Below, piece after piece: positions 53,748 through 62,197 of a DNA stretch of 64,000 bases. The DNA comes from Sporolactobacillus vineae DSM 21990 = SL153 (GTDB lineage Bacteria; Bacillota; Bacilli; Bacillales; Sporolactobacillaceae). Under the pieces are notes generated by a model. That model was not told the origin of the DNA and did no database searches. It was given only the letters and a program-made list of their open reading frames with translations. Each line of letters begins with the position of its first letter. Positions within the stretch are counted from its first letter, which is position 1. The translations under genes were made by a program, and so were the position numbers. The stretch spans positions 62,001 to 126,000 of the forward strand of contig NZ_KB899044.1 in the NCBI RefSeq assembly GCF_000377985.1, read 5' to 3'.

Positions 53748-54353
53748 ATGACCATCAACTATCCGAATGGACAGCCTTACGTAGCGAACGGAATGCACCG
53801 GAATACCCCGGCAGAGGATCATGTCGAATACGGGCATCGCGGCATGACGCTCGAAGACGATCTCAACGTCTCGAACAAATACTATCTTCAGACGGATCAG
53901 GCCGTCATTTATAAAAAACCGACGCCGATTCAGATTGTTCACGTGGACTATCCGAAACGGAGTGCAGCGAAAATCACCGAGGCGTACTTCCGGAAAGCTT
54001 CGACAACAGATTACAATGGGGTATTCAAGGGCAAATATCTGGATTTTGAAGCAAAGGAAACGACATTCGCCAATTATATCCCTTTGAAGAATTTTCATGC
54101 CCACCAGGTGGCGCATATGCAGCGGATTCAGAGACACGGAGGAATCGGATTTATTATCGTTAAATTCACCAAAACCGGTGAAGTCTTTTTCCTTGATGCC
54201 CGGTATCTGTCGGAATGCTGGTCGGCATCGCTAAAAACGGGCGGAAGGAAATCAATTCCGAAAACACTTTTTCAGGATCAGGGGTACCTGATTCCTAAGC
54301 ACTATTTACCGCGAATTGATTACCTTTGTGTTGTAAATGATGTATACTTTTAA
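53748..54353 (+). CDS. recU: Holliday junction resolvase RecU
   Basis: A 201-residue resolvase that cleaves Holliday junctions and modulates RecA. GHRGMTLEDDLNVSNKYY near 29 (quoted as RGMTLEDDLN), KPTPIQIVHVDYPKR near 57, the catalytic block DFEAKETT near 100 with E and K, and IVKFTKTGEVFFL near 139 are all in place, so the type II nuclease site is intact. GGGAG motifs precede ATG 53748. It is followed by ponA after 82 bases, the conserved recU-ponA pairing. Confidence 0.95.
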   Translation: MTINYPNGQPYVANGMHRNTPAEDHVEYGHRGMTLEDDLNVSNKYYLQTDQAVIYKKPTPIQIVHVDYPKRSAAKITEAYFRKASTTDYNGVFKGKYLDFEAKETTFANYIPLKNFHAHQVAHMQRIQRHGGIGFIIVKFTKTGEVFFLDARYLSECWSASLKTGGRKSIPKTLFQDQGYLIPKHYLPRIDYLCVVNDVYF

Positions 54354-54435
54354 GCTAGTCAGAATTTCTGATTATCTGCGAATAGTCTAGCATCGCGGAT
54401 TGTTGGTTTTGTGTCTGGAAAGGTAGGAATGATCT

Positions 54436-56862
54436 ATGACGGAATATCGTACGAGGATGGAAAGGCGTCGCGCGTCCGAACTGGAGAGCCAGTCGGGAGA
54501 CGGCCACAATGGGAAACACGCAGCGCCTAAGTCATCCGGCGGCGGGCATAAAAAAAGAGGCTGGTTCAAGCGATTGCTGATCATCTTTTTCCTGGTCCTT
54601 CTCTTCTTTATCCTTGCCGGAACGATCACTGTTTTCGCAATTATAAAGAATGCTCCGGCACTGAATGAAAATGAACTGAAGAACCCGGTTTCTGCGGTAC
54701 TCTACGACCAGAGCAACCGGAAAGCCACATCCCTGGACACTGGCGTCAGCAGGCAATACGTAAGCATCAGCCAGATCCCGCTTGTCGTTCAGGACGCTTA
54801 TATTTCAACTGAGGATACACGATTCTATCAGCATTTCGGTATTGACCCGGTACGTATCCTTGGGGCCGAGGTTGCGCAGTTTACGAAGGGCTATAAATCG
54901 GAGGGTGCCAGCACGATTACCCAGCAGGTGGTCCGTAATGCGATGCTGAGCCAGAATAAGACGTTTACACGGAAGATTCAGGAGATGTATCTGGCCGTCC
55001 AGGTCGAAAAAAAATATACCAAGAAACAGATTCTGGAGATGTATCTGAACCAGATCTATCTTGGGAGCGGTCCCACTTATGGCGTTGCGGCAGCTTCCGA
55101 GCACTATTTTGGTACGAATATTAAGAACATTACTCTTCCCCAGGCCGCCATGCTTGCGGCGATGACCCGGAATCCAAGTTACTACGACCCGATTCTTCAG
55201 CCGGCCCATGCCAGGCAGCGGCGTGATCTGGTGCTTGACCTGATGGTAAAAAACAAGGCCATTACACCGGATCAGGCAGCGCAGGCTAAAGCCGTCTCAA
55301 TGAAGACGATGACCCGGGGCCACAGAGCCGTTCCTGTCAGCAACCGGAAATACGGTGCATTTGTCGATTATGTACGGCGCGCCATTCTGAGCGATAAAAG
55401 TCTCGGTATCACCGAGAAGGATCTGAATTCGGGCGGACTGAAAATATATACGACACTGGATCAGTCGATTCAGCAGCAGACGCAGAACACCCTGAACAAC
55501 AAGGCCAACTACCCCAATGTTCAGCGTAATTTTAATGCCGCGGTTTCTGTTGTCGATACACAGACCGGAGCCATACGGGCACTTGGCGGCAGCCGGAATT
55601 ACAGTTATGGCGATCTGAACTTCGCCGACAGGGAAAGTCGGAGTATCGGTTCGACGTCAAAGCCGATTGTCGACTATGGTCCGGCCATTCAGTATTTGAA
55701 ATGGCCGACCGACTATACGGTGGACGACAAACAGGGAACAAGTTATACAAGGGGTCCGACAGTCGATGACTGGGACGGAAAGTTCATGGGCCAGATGACG
55801 ATGCGCAAAGCGCTCTATCTCTCTCGAAATGTTCCGGCGGTGCGTACGCTGCAAACACTGGATAATTCAGTCGGTTCAGGCAGTGTGATCCGTTTTGCCG
55901 GAAAGCTGGGGATACATTTGCCGCGGAACGATTTTAATGAATCCTTTGCCATTGGCTCATTTGGTGCGACACCGCTTCAGATGGCCGGCGCCTATGCGGC
56001 TTTCGGCAATAGCGGTATTTACAACCAGCCATATGCCATACGAAAGATCGTTAAACCGGACGGCGAGACGCTTTATTTTAAGCATACCCGTCATGCGGCG
56101 ATGAGCGATTCGACAGCATACATGATTACAGATATGCTTCGAGATGTCATGACTAAGGGAACCGGTGTCCGCGCGAATATCCCCGGAGTTGCCCTGGCAG
56201 GTAAGACCGGTACACAGAACATCGATTCGAAATTTGCTGAGAAGTACCATATCTCCCAGGCCGGCGTCAATACCGGTGCAACGGATTCCTGGTTTGTCGG
56301 CTATACAACAAGACTGACGGCTTCGGTCTGGACAGGCTATGTCGACGTGAATAAAAGCCTTAAGAACCCGAAGCTCTACGGTTCCTACCTTGGGCCGGGC
56401 GAACAAGGCTATGCTCAGTTTATCTTCAAATCAGTCATGCAAAACTTTATGCCCGGGTCGCCTGATTTTGTTCAGCCCAGCTCCGTCATCAGTTTGAGCG
56501 GCGGCGAACTGGCTGTGCGGAATTCAAATGTTTCCAATCATTTTAACACGAATCGTTCGTCGTCTTCAGCACCGGCTAGCAGTGCTTCAAGCAGCAGCTC
56601 AAGCAGCAGTTCAGCTCCGGCCAGCAGCTCAAGCAGCAGCAGTATCAGCAACTCCAGTGCTTCGAGCTCAGCTCCGGCCAGCAGTTCTGCACCGGCATCG
56701 TCATCGTCATCGTCATCAGCTCCACCCTCTTCACCGACAGGCGGAACGACTTCGACGAGCAGTTCCAGTGCGAACCCAACCCCGGCACAGAATCAAAACT
56801 CGAATTCAGGACAGGGGTCGGGCGGCAATCAGAGCAGCCAGAACAGCCAGAACAGCCAGTGA
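54436..56862 (+). CDS. ponA: penicillin-binding protein 1A (PonA)
   Basis: A bifunctional class A PBP of 808 residues. After a basic tail, one membrane helix (about 45-70) anchors it. The GT51 domain has EDTRFYQHFGIDP near 122 and GASTITQQVVRN near 155, then EMYLNQIYLG. The transpeptidase has SIGSTSKP near 400 (SxxK), the SRN motif in LSRNVPAV near 463, and GKTGTQ near 588. From about residue 705 to the end the protein is a low-complexity tail of Ser, Ala, Pro, then Asn, Gln and Gly. GpsB, encoded in this window, is its expected partner. A strong terminator follows. Confidence 0.96.
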   Translation: MTEYRTRMERRRASELESQSGDGHNGKHAAPKSSGGGHKKRGWFKRLLIIFFLVLLFFILAGTITVFAIIKNAPALNENELKNPVSAVLYDQSNRKATSLDTGVSRQYVSISQIPLVVQDAYISTEDTRFYQHFGIDPVRILGAEVAQFTKGYKSEGASTITQQVVRNAMLSQNKTFTRKIQEMYLAVQVEKKYTKKQILEMYLNQIYLGSGPTYGVAAASEHYFGTNIKNITLPQAAMLAAMTRNPSYYDPILQPAHARQRRDLVLDLMVKNKAITPDQAAQAKAVSMKTMTRGHRAVPVSNRKYGAFVDYVRRAILSDKSLGITEKDLNSGGLKIYTTLDQSIQQQTQNTLNNKANYPNVQRNFNAAVSVVDTQTGAIRALGGSRNYSYGDLNFADRESRSIGSTSKPIVDYGPAIQYLKWPTDYTVDDKQGTSYTRGPTVDDWDGKFMGQMTMRKALYLSRNVPAVRTLQTLDNSVGSGSVIRFAGKLGIHLPRNDFNESFAIGSFGATPLQMAGAYAAFGNSGIYNQPYAIRKIVKPDGETLYFKHTRHAAMSDSTAYMITDMLRDVMTKGTGVRANIPGVALAGKTGTQNIDSKFAEKYHISQAGVNTGATDSWFVGYTTRLTASVWTGYVDVNKSLKNPKLYGSYLGPGEQGYAQFIFKSVMQNFMPGSPDFVQPSSVISLSGGELAVRNSNVSNHFNTNRSSSSAPASSASSSSSSSSSAPASSSSSSSISNSSASSSAPASSSAPASSSSSSSAPPSSPTGGTTSTSSSSANPTPAQNQNSNSGQGSGGNQSSQNSQNSQ
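56560..56862 (+). repeat. low-complexity Ser/Ala/Pro-coding tract in ponA
   Basis: Short in-frame tandem units of AGC, TCA, TCG and GCTCCGGCCAGCAG-type blocks encode the serine-rich tail. At 56697-56719 the units become TCG/TCA runs (TCATCG repeated). Such tracts are prone to length change by slippage. Confidence 0.7.
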
Positions 56863-56882
56863 TCCATTTCTCAGCAAGCAGC

Positions 56883-56924
56883 AAAACCCCGGAAAACCAG
56901 TCAACTGGTTTTCCGGGGTTTTTT
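56883..56924. terminator. bidirectional terminator between ponA and ypoC
   Basis: A long perfect stem: AAAACCCCGG then AAAACCAGT (56883-56901) pairs with ACTGGTTTT then CCGGGGTTTT (56904-56922), flanked by T. It serves both converging genes. Confidence 0.95.
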
Positions 56925-57348
56925 AATGGTCTCTTCGACTCCTGGCAACGGCTATTTTTTTAGTGAGTTCATCCTCGAGCAGATTCAGCTGGATATATGA
57001 CGTATAGCGGTCGGGCTGACGGGCAATATAGTCGATCCGCTCATCAAGATTAAGCGGAGCAAAAGCCATCCGGTTTAATTCAGAGGACAGATGACGCTTA
57101 GCAAGACCATCAACGGGTCTTCCTTCCTCCCAGAACATGCGCTCAATAAATTCTGCCAGTGCACCGATCATTGATTCCCGGATCAGGAATGACTTTTGTC
57201 TTCGATGAAACACGTCCTGAATTAACCGGCGTCGCTGATCCCAGCGCCGTTTCAGCGTATCATCAGGTTCAGCCCATGGCCAGGCAGTCCGAGCATCCGG
57301 CTGCACGACATAAAGAATATCATAAAAAAACGGGTACTCTTCACTCAT
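56923..57348 (-). CDS. ypoC: YpoC-like protein
   Basis: A 141-residue, mainly helical soluble protein. FWEEGRPVDGLAKRHL near 80 and PLNLDERIDYIARQPDRYTSYIQL near 102 (PLNLDERIDYI) match the YpoC family in Bacillales, whose function is unknown. AAGGT lies seven bases before ATG 57348; an in-frame start at 57447 would sit within nth. It is the last gene of the dnaD-nth-ypoC run, as in B. subtilis, and ends on the shared terminator. Confidence 0.75.
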   Translation of the reverse strand: MSEEYPFFYDILYVVQPDARTAWPWAEPDDTLKRRWDQRRRLIQDVFHRRQKSFLIRESMIGALAEFIERMFWEEGRPVDGLAKRHLSSELNRMAFAPLNLDERIDYIARQPDRYTSYIQLNLLEDELTKKIAVARSRRDH

Positions 57349-57430
57349 GGTTCGGACCTTATCGAGCTGAATCGACGACCGGGGTGCATAGAAAGGTGAT
57401 ACACAGAATGAACCGGGAACAGAAAATACT

Positions 57431-58102
57431 CTATTTTCGGGCGGCAATGAAATCCCCCCTGCTTTTCATCCGCTTCTGCCCTTCCCGGCAGAGATCAAGC
57501 AGCGGGCACTCCGGACAATTCGGATTGGCCGCTTTGCAATGGTAGCGGCCAAAAAAGATCAGGCGGTGATGTGTCAGCGACCATTTCTCGCGAGGCACCC
57601 GTTTCATCAGCGTTTTCTCGACTTCAAGCACGCTGTCTTTCCAGCGGCAAATGCCCAGGCGTTTCGTCACACGTTCAACATGGGTATCGACAGCGATTGC
57701 CGGCTGGCCAAAAGCAACAGACGCAATCACATTCGCTGTCTTCCGTCCGATTCCAGGCAATTTAACCAGCTCGTCGCGTGTCTCCGGCAATTGACCGTTG
57801 TCATCTTCAATCAGACAGGCGCACATCTGGCGGATGTGTTTCGCTTTGGTGCGAAACAGTCCGATTGAGCGGATATCGCGCTGCAGTTCCTCGACCGGCA
57901 CCGCCAGATAATCCTCCGGTTCATGATACTTTTCAAAAAGAGCGGGGGTCACCCGGTTCACAAGTGCATCCGTGCACTGGGCCGAGAGCATGACTGCAAT
58001 CGCCAATTCAAACGGATTCCTATGATTCAGCTCACAATGTGCGTCGGGAAACATGCGGGCAATGGTTTCCATAACATAATCAATCTGTTTCTGGTTGAGA
58101 AT
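57431..58102 (-). CDS. nth: endonuclease III (Nth), apparent AUU start
   Basis: DNA glycosylase/AP lyase for oxidised pyrimidines, 223 residues with the upstream start. The helix-hairpin-helix LPGIGRKTANV carries the catalytic lysine, AVDTHVERV the aspartate, and the C-terminal CKAANPNCPECPLLDLC binds a 4Fe-4S cluster. The first ATG (58072) has no ribosome binding site and drops ten conserved residues. An ATT at 58102 aligns with Met1 of the B. subtilis protein (ILNQKQIDYVMETIARMF against its MLN start) and has AGGAGG nine bases upstream. I therefore place the start there. It lies 23 bases after dnaD. Confidence 0.92.
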   Translation of the reverse strand: MLNQKQIDYVMETIARMFPDAHCELNHRNPFELAIAVMLSAQCTDALVNRVTPALFEKYHEPEDYLAVPVEELQRDIRSIGLFRTKAKHIRQMCACLIEDDNGQLPETRDELVKLPGIGRKTANVIASVAFGQPAIAVDTHVERVTKRLGICRWKDSVLEVEKTLMKRVPREKWSLTHHRLIFFGRYHCKAANPNCPECPLLDLCREGQKRMKSRGDFIAARK

Positions 58103-58125
58103 CGGAATCAGCCTCCTGTCTCCGG

Positions 58126-58824
58126 TCAGTCCTGGTCAAGCCAGTCATAGTCCGGCTTTTTCTCCGTGTGATCTGCAGTACCGGGCTTTACCATACGGCC
58201 TGCCGGCTGGCGCCGCCGGATCTGGTCACCGTGTGCCTTGGCCTGTGCCGCCGTTTTGATCCCGTTTTTCTTCCATTCAAATAATATCCGGTCGATATAT
58301 CTGAAGTTAAGTTTTCCGGAGACTACGGCTTCACGCAAGGCAGCTTTAATCATTGCTGGTGACTGGTGGTCGTCGTCCGTCCACATCGCCAGCGTTTCAC
58401 ATTCGATCGGCGACAGCGGCCGGCCGAATTCAGTTTCGAAAAGTGTATACAGCGTCTTTTCCGTGGCCTCCGGAGCAGACGAAGTCTGTTCCCGGTAAGC
58501 GAAACGGATCAGCTTTTCCCAGAGCGGCTGAAGCGAATAAGCTTCTGTATACAGCTCGTTTTCCGTTTTCTGCACAATTGACAGAAAACCATGCTGCACC
58601 ATATCATGTAGCATATCGGCGCATTCGGTTTCACTTAAGGTCATTCTGGCAGATAAATTTTCAAATGTCGGGAATTCGTCTCCATGAGTGATGAATGAAT
58701 GCACTTCGATCAACAGCATACATTCTTGTTCGTTCAGGCCGATTTCATTATAATGTTCAATCAAGAGTGACGGTATATTCAGCTGACTGTCCATCATCAG
58801 TCTGGTTAAAAATTTAGCATCCAT
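58126..58824 (-). CDS. dnaD: primosomal DNA replication protein DnaD
   Basis: Acts with DnaB and DnaI in helicase loading. At 232 residues it equals the B. subtilis protein. The N-terminal winged-helix domain (about 1-100) includes IPSLLIEHYNEIGLNEQE, and the C-terminal DnaD domain has FETEFGRPLSPIECETLAMW near 135 (FGRPLSPIECETL), and YIDRILFEWKKNGIKT. GAGGTG lies about eight bases before ATG 58824. Although asnS is next upstream on this strand, a terminator and a fresh promoter separate them. It leads the dnaD-nth-ypoC operon. Confidence 0.96.
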   Translation of the reverse strand: MDAKFLTRLMMDSQLNIPSLLIEHYNEIGLNEQECMLLIEVHSFITHGDEFPTFENLSARMTLSETECADMLHDMVQHGFLSIVQKTENELYTEAYSLQPLWEKLIRFAYREQTSSAPEATEKTLYTLFETEFGRPLSPIECETLAMWTDDDHQSPAMIKAALREAVVSGKLNFRYIDRILFEWKKNGIKTAAQAKAHGDQIRRRQPAGRMVKPGTADHTEKKPDYDWLDQD

Positions 58825-58844
58825 GTCCTGACACCTCAAAAAAT

Positions 58845-58853
58845 AGTATAACA
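58845..58853 (-). promoter_or_regulatory. extended -10 promoter of dnaD
   Basis: On the minus strand TGTTATACT (58853-58845) is an extended -10, about 20 bases before the dnaD start codon. The -35 is weak. Confidence 0.55.
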
Positions 58854-58905
58854 TGACTGACCCTGTCGTTTCTGACGGATTCAAACCGGCATGGCAATGT
58901 GAAAG

Positions 58906-58931
58906 AAAAACAGCCGGTGAGAAACCGGCTG
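58906..58931 (-). terminator. terminator of asnS
   Basis: CAGCCGGT (minus strand 58931-58924) pairs with ACCGGCTG (58918-58911), five-base loop, followed on the minus strand by TTTTTCTTTC. It lies 28 bases after the asnS stop. Confidence 0.85.
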
Positions 58932-58959
58932 CCGAAAGTCCTGTTTATTTGACCCTTGA

Positions 58960-60252
58960 TCACGGATAAATCCGATTCAGCAGTCTTGGGAACGGGATGG
59001 CTTCGCGGATGTGTTCCAGTCCGCAGATCCAGGCAATCGCCCGCTCCAGTCCGAGCCCGAAACCGGAATGCGGTACAGAGCCGTACTGACGAAGTTCAAG
59101 ATACCACTTATATGAAGGATCATTCAGATGATATTGTTCGTAACGTTTCTTCATCAGTTCGAGGTCATCAATTCTCTGACTGCCGCCGATGATTTCACCG
59201 TACCCTTCCGGAGCAAGCAGATCCGCGCAGAGTACCACTTCTTCCCTGTCGGGATCCGGTTTCATATAAAAAGCCTTGGCTTTCGCCGGATATTCGGTGA
59301 CAAAGACAGGCACATCAAAATGTTCGGCGATTGCCGTTTCATGCGGCGCGCCGAAATCATCACCCCATTTGATATCATCAAATCCATTTTTGTTCAGAAA
59401 GCGGACCGCTTCGTCGTACGTTATCCGCGGGAAGGGGGCTTTGATCTTTTCCAGTTTCGATGTATCCCTGCCGATGACCTTCAGCTCCGGCTGGCATTTC
59501 TTCAGCACACGCTGAACAAGACAGGCAATATAATCCTCCTGAATCTTAAGGCTCTCTTCATGGTCACAGAAAGCCATTTCCGGTTCAATCATCCAGAATT
59601 CGATCAGATGACGGCGCGTTTTCGACTTTTCTGCACGAAAAGCAGGTCCGAATGAGAATACTTTGCCGAAAGCCATTGCCGCCGCTTCCATATAGAGCTG
59701 GCCGCTCTGCGACAGATACGCATCGCGGTCAAAATACTTCGTATGAAAAAGGTCGGTCGTTCCCTCCGCGGCACTGCCTGTGAGCAGGGGTGCGTCGACT
59801 TTGATAAAGCCATGGTCGTAAAAATAGTCGTAGGTCCCCTTAATGACTTCGTTGCGGATTCTCAGAATGGCGTGCTGACGGCTCGACCTCAGCCACAGAT
59901 GACGATGATCCATCAGAAACTCAACCCCGTGTTCCTTGGGTGTAATCGGATAATCGTGCGCTTTCTGAATAAGCTTCAGACCGGAAACCGTTAATTCATA
60001 GCCGGATGGTGCCCGCTTATCCTCGCGAACTAAACCGGTTACATAGAGCGAGCTTTCCTGCGTCAGTTCTTTAGCTTCTTCCCAGTCCGCCTCATCAACC
60101 TCATTTTTGAGGACGACGCCCTGAATAAAGCCGGTTCCGTCACGTAGTTCGAGGAACTGTATCTTGCCGCTTGACCGTTTATTTGCGAGCCATACGCCGA
60201 TCGTAACTTCACTTCCGACATGACTGCTGACTTCCGAAATTGTTGTTCCCAT
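58960..60252 (-). CDS. asnS: asparaginyl-tRNA synthetase
   Basis: Class II synthetase that charges tRNA-Asn, 430 residues, identical in length to B. subtilis AsnS. The N-terminal OB-fold anticodon domain spans about 15-100 ([15 protein letters not shown]). Class II motif 2 is [19 protein letters not shown] near 210 (FRAEKS then [10 protein letters not shown]) and motif 3 is [15 protein letters not shown] near 405. GGGGGT precedes ATG 60252. It is 40 bases downstream of aspB, with which it shares a transcript, as in B. subtilis; the pair links Asp formation and Asn-tRNA charging. Confidence 0.96.
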   Translation of the reverse strand: MGTTISEVSSHVGSEVTIGVWLANKRSSGKIQFLELRDGTGFIQGVVLKNEVDEADWEEAKELTQESSLYVTGLVREDKRAPSGYELTVSGLKLIQKAHDYPITPKEHGVEFLMDHRHLWLRSSRQHAILRIRNEVIKGTYDYFYDHGFIKVDAPLLTGSAAEGTTDLFHTKYFDRDAYLSQSGQLYMEAAAMAFGKVFSFGPAFRAEKSKTRRHLIEFWMIEPEMAFCDHEESLKIQEDYIACLVQRVLKKCQPELKVIGRDTSKLEKIKAPFPRITYDEAVRFLNKNGFDDIKWGDDFGAPHETAIAEHFDVPVFVTEYPAKAKAFYMKPDPDREEVVLCADLLAPEGYGEIIGGSQRIDDLELMKKRYEQYHLNDPSYKWYLELRQYGSVPHSGFGLGLERAIAWICGLEHIREAIPFPRLLNRIYP

Positions 60253-60292
60253 GCTTCAATGACCCCCTGATCGATCAACCTGACGATAAGTT

Positions 60293-61477
60293 TCAGTTTG
60301 TATGTTTCTTAATAAAATGTTCAATTCTGTCCAGCGCCGTTTGAAATTTCTCAAGCGAAGTCGCATAGGACAGACGAATATGTTCCGGAGCACCGAATCC
60401 TGCACCGGGAACGACAGCGACTTTCTCCTCCTCAAGGAGCGCAGCCACCCAGTCGGTCACCGTGTCAAAGCCGCAGGCCTTGCTTGTCTTCGCGATATTC
60501 GGGAACAGGTAAAAGGCGCCTTGCGGTTTAATGCAGCTTACCCCGGACAGACCGACCAGCCGCGGATATACCGTATTCAGCCGTTTCTCAAATGCCTGAC
60601 GCATCTTCTCGACGCTGTCCTGCGGTCCGTTGTACGCTGCAATGGCCGCGTACTGAGACGCCGAGGCGGGATTCGATGTACTGTGACTGGCGATGTTCGT
60701 CATTGCTTTGATCAGTACTGCATCGCCGGCCGCATAGCCGATCCGCCAGCCGGTCATGGCATGTGATTTGGATACGCCATTCACAACAATTGTATTCTTC
60801 TTGACGGCATCTGAAATCTGGGCAATCGAGTAAAATGTGTTGCCGTTATAGATCAGCTTTTCATAAATTTCATCCGAAATAATCAAAATATCGTGTTTCA
60901 GGCAGAAGTCGGCAATCGGCTCGAGGTCTTCCTTTTCATAGATCACACCGGTGGGGTTGCTCGGCGAGTTAAGGATCAGCGCTCTTGTCTTCGGTGTCGC
61001 TGCCTGTTCCAGATCCGCGACGTTAATTTTGAAATGCTGCTCCTGAGTCGTTTGAATCGGCACAGGAACGCCGTCGGCCAGCTTTACCTGTTCCGGATAA
61101 CTGACCCAGAACGGTGCGGGAATGATCACCTCGTCACCGGGGTCAAGCAGCGCCTGAAACAACAGATAAAGAACATGTTTCGCACCGTTACCGACAATGA
61201 TCTCAGAAGGCGTGTAGTCAAAACCCTGATCCCGCTTCAATTTATCAATAATCGCCTGTTTCAGTGCAGGCAGCCCGGCCGTCGGCGTATATTTGGTATG
61301 TCCTGCTTTCAGTGCCTCAGTGGCTGCATCGATAATAAATTCAGGTGTATTAAAGTCCGGCTGACCGGCACCCAGTCCGATCACATCAAATCCCTGTGCG
61401 GCCAGTTCACCGGCTTTAGCGGTAATTGCCAGTGTGCTTGACGGCGTAATTGTGGCAACGCGTTCTGCTAATCGCAT
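60293..61477 (-). CDS. aspB: aspartate aminotransferase AspB
   Basis: PLP-dependent class I aminotransferase of 394 residues making aspartate from oxaloacetate and glutamate. The PLP lysine is K237 in NGVSKSHAMTGWRIGY. GAGQPDFNTPEFI near 37, NSPSNPTG near 170 and the final substrate arginine in HIRLSYATS are conserved. GGGGAGATCA lies before ATG 61477. It follows ypmB by 45 bases and precedes asnS, the conserved ypmB-aspB-asnS order. Broad substrate use by the Ib subgroup cannot be excluded. Confidence 0.95.
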   Translation of the reverse strand: MRLAERVATITPSSTLAITAKAGELAAQGFDVIGLGAGQPDFNTPEFIIDAATEALKAGHTKYTPTAGLPALKQAIIDKLKRDQGFDYTPSEIIVGNGAKHVLYLLFQALLDPGDEVIIPAPFWVSYPEQVKLADGVPVPIQTTQEQHFKINVADLEQAATPKTRALILNSPSNPTGVIYEKEDLEPIADFCLKHDILIISDEIYEKLIYNGNTFYSIAQISDAVKKNTIVVNGVSKSHAMTGWRIGYAAGDAVLIKAMTNIASHSTSNPASASQYAAIAAYNGPQDSVEKMRQAFEKRLNTVYPRLVGLSGVSCIKPQGAFYLFPNIAKTSKACGFDTVTDWVAALLEEEKVAVVPGAGFGAPEHIRLSYATSLEKFQTALDRIEHFIKKHTN

Positions 61478-61522
61478 AACTTGATCTCCCCTGTCTGTGA
61501 GCCGAGCCTGGCTGAAGCAGGC

Positions 61523-62008
61523 TCAGATATTTAACATCCGTTGGACTTCCCTGCCTGTATCAAAGTTGAATGAGACGTAGTTAAAACTGTTATGGCTGTT
61601 TTTAAACGTGATTTCCCACACCGGCTGATTCTGAATGGCACCGAGCCGGACAGAGACAATCGACCGGACATCCAGATGCAGCGCAGCAAGTTTTTGGAGC
61701 GCCTGGCTGCGTGTCAGACCATTCTTCACCGGACGGGCCAGATAGCCGGCTGCTTTACTTGGTTTATCAGGTACCCAAATGTACATCGCGACACCGTTTC
61801 GGGTTCCGCTGACGACTTCGTAAGCCTGCGTCCCATAATAGGCGGTCACCGAACCGGTCTTCTGCAGCTGATCGTGTGCCGTCGCTTTTGCTGCGGCAGT
61901 CTGAGCCGCGGCATTCGCAACATTCATGTTGCTCCTGTATAGATACCAGGATCCGGATAACAAGACAAGCAGGAGGATCAGGATCCCGGTAATAACCCAG
62001 TTTTTCAA
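61523..62008 (-). CDS. ypmB: YpmB-like membrane-anchored PepSY/DUF5590 protein
   Basis: A 161-residue protein with one N-terminal helix (about 5-25) and an extracytoplasmic domain. VAMYIWVPD near 75, GLTRSQALQKL near 97 and PVWEITFKNS near 129 resemble the PepSY-like fold of B. subtilis YpmB, of unknown function. It starts at TTG 62008 behind AAGGTGA. In B. subtilis dinG and ypmA lie just upstream; here birA does. A TATAAT on the minus strand at 62138-62133 could promote it. Confidence 0.82.
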   Translation of the reverse strand: MKNWVITGILILLLVLLSGSWYLYRSNMNVANAAAQTAAAKATAHDQLQKTGSVTAYYGTQAYEVVSGTRNGVAMYIWVPDKPSKAAGYLARPVKNGLTRSQALQKLAALHLDVRSIVSVRLGAIQNQPVWEITFKNSHNSFNYVSFNFDTGREVQRMLNI

Positions 62009-62105
62009 AAAATCACCTTACCAAGCTCAATTTTTCCGAAGAATCGGTTCCTCAGGTCAGCCGCTTCTTCATCGAAAGTTTATGTACTACCGCCATTCGG
62101 GCAGA

Positions 62106-62138
62106 CGGAGCGATTGCTCCGCAGCACTCTCTATTATA
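62106..62138 (-). promoter_or_regulatory. possible ypmB promoter with leader hairpin
   Basis: On the minus strand a perfect TATAAT (62138-62133) is followed by a small hairpin, CGGAGC/GCTCCG with a four-base loop (62121-62106). No good -35 is seen. The leader to ypmB would be about 115 bases. Confidence 0.4.
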
Positions 62139-62197
62139 TCAAATAGAAGGCGCCTTTTCGCAGTAAAATGCATGATTCACGAAACAGTTTGCCGCGC

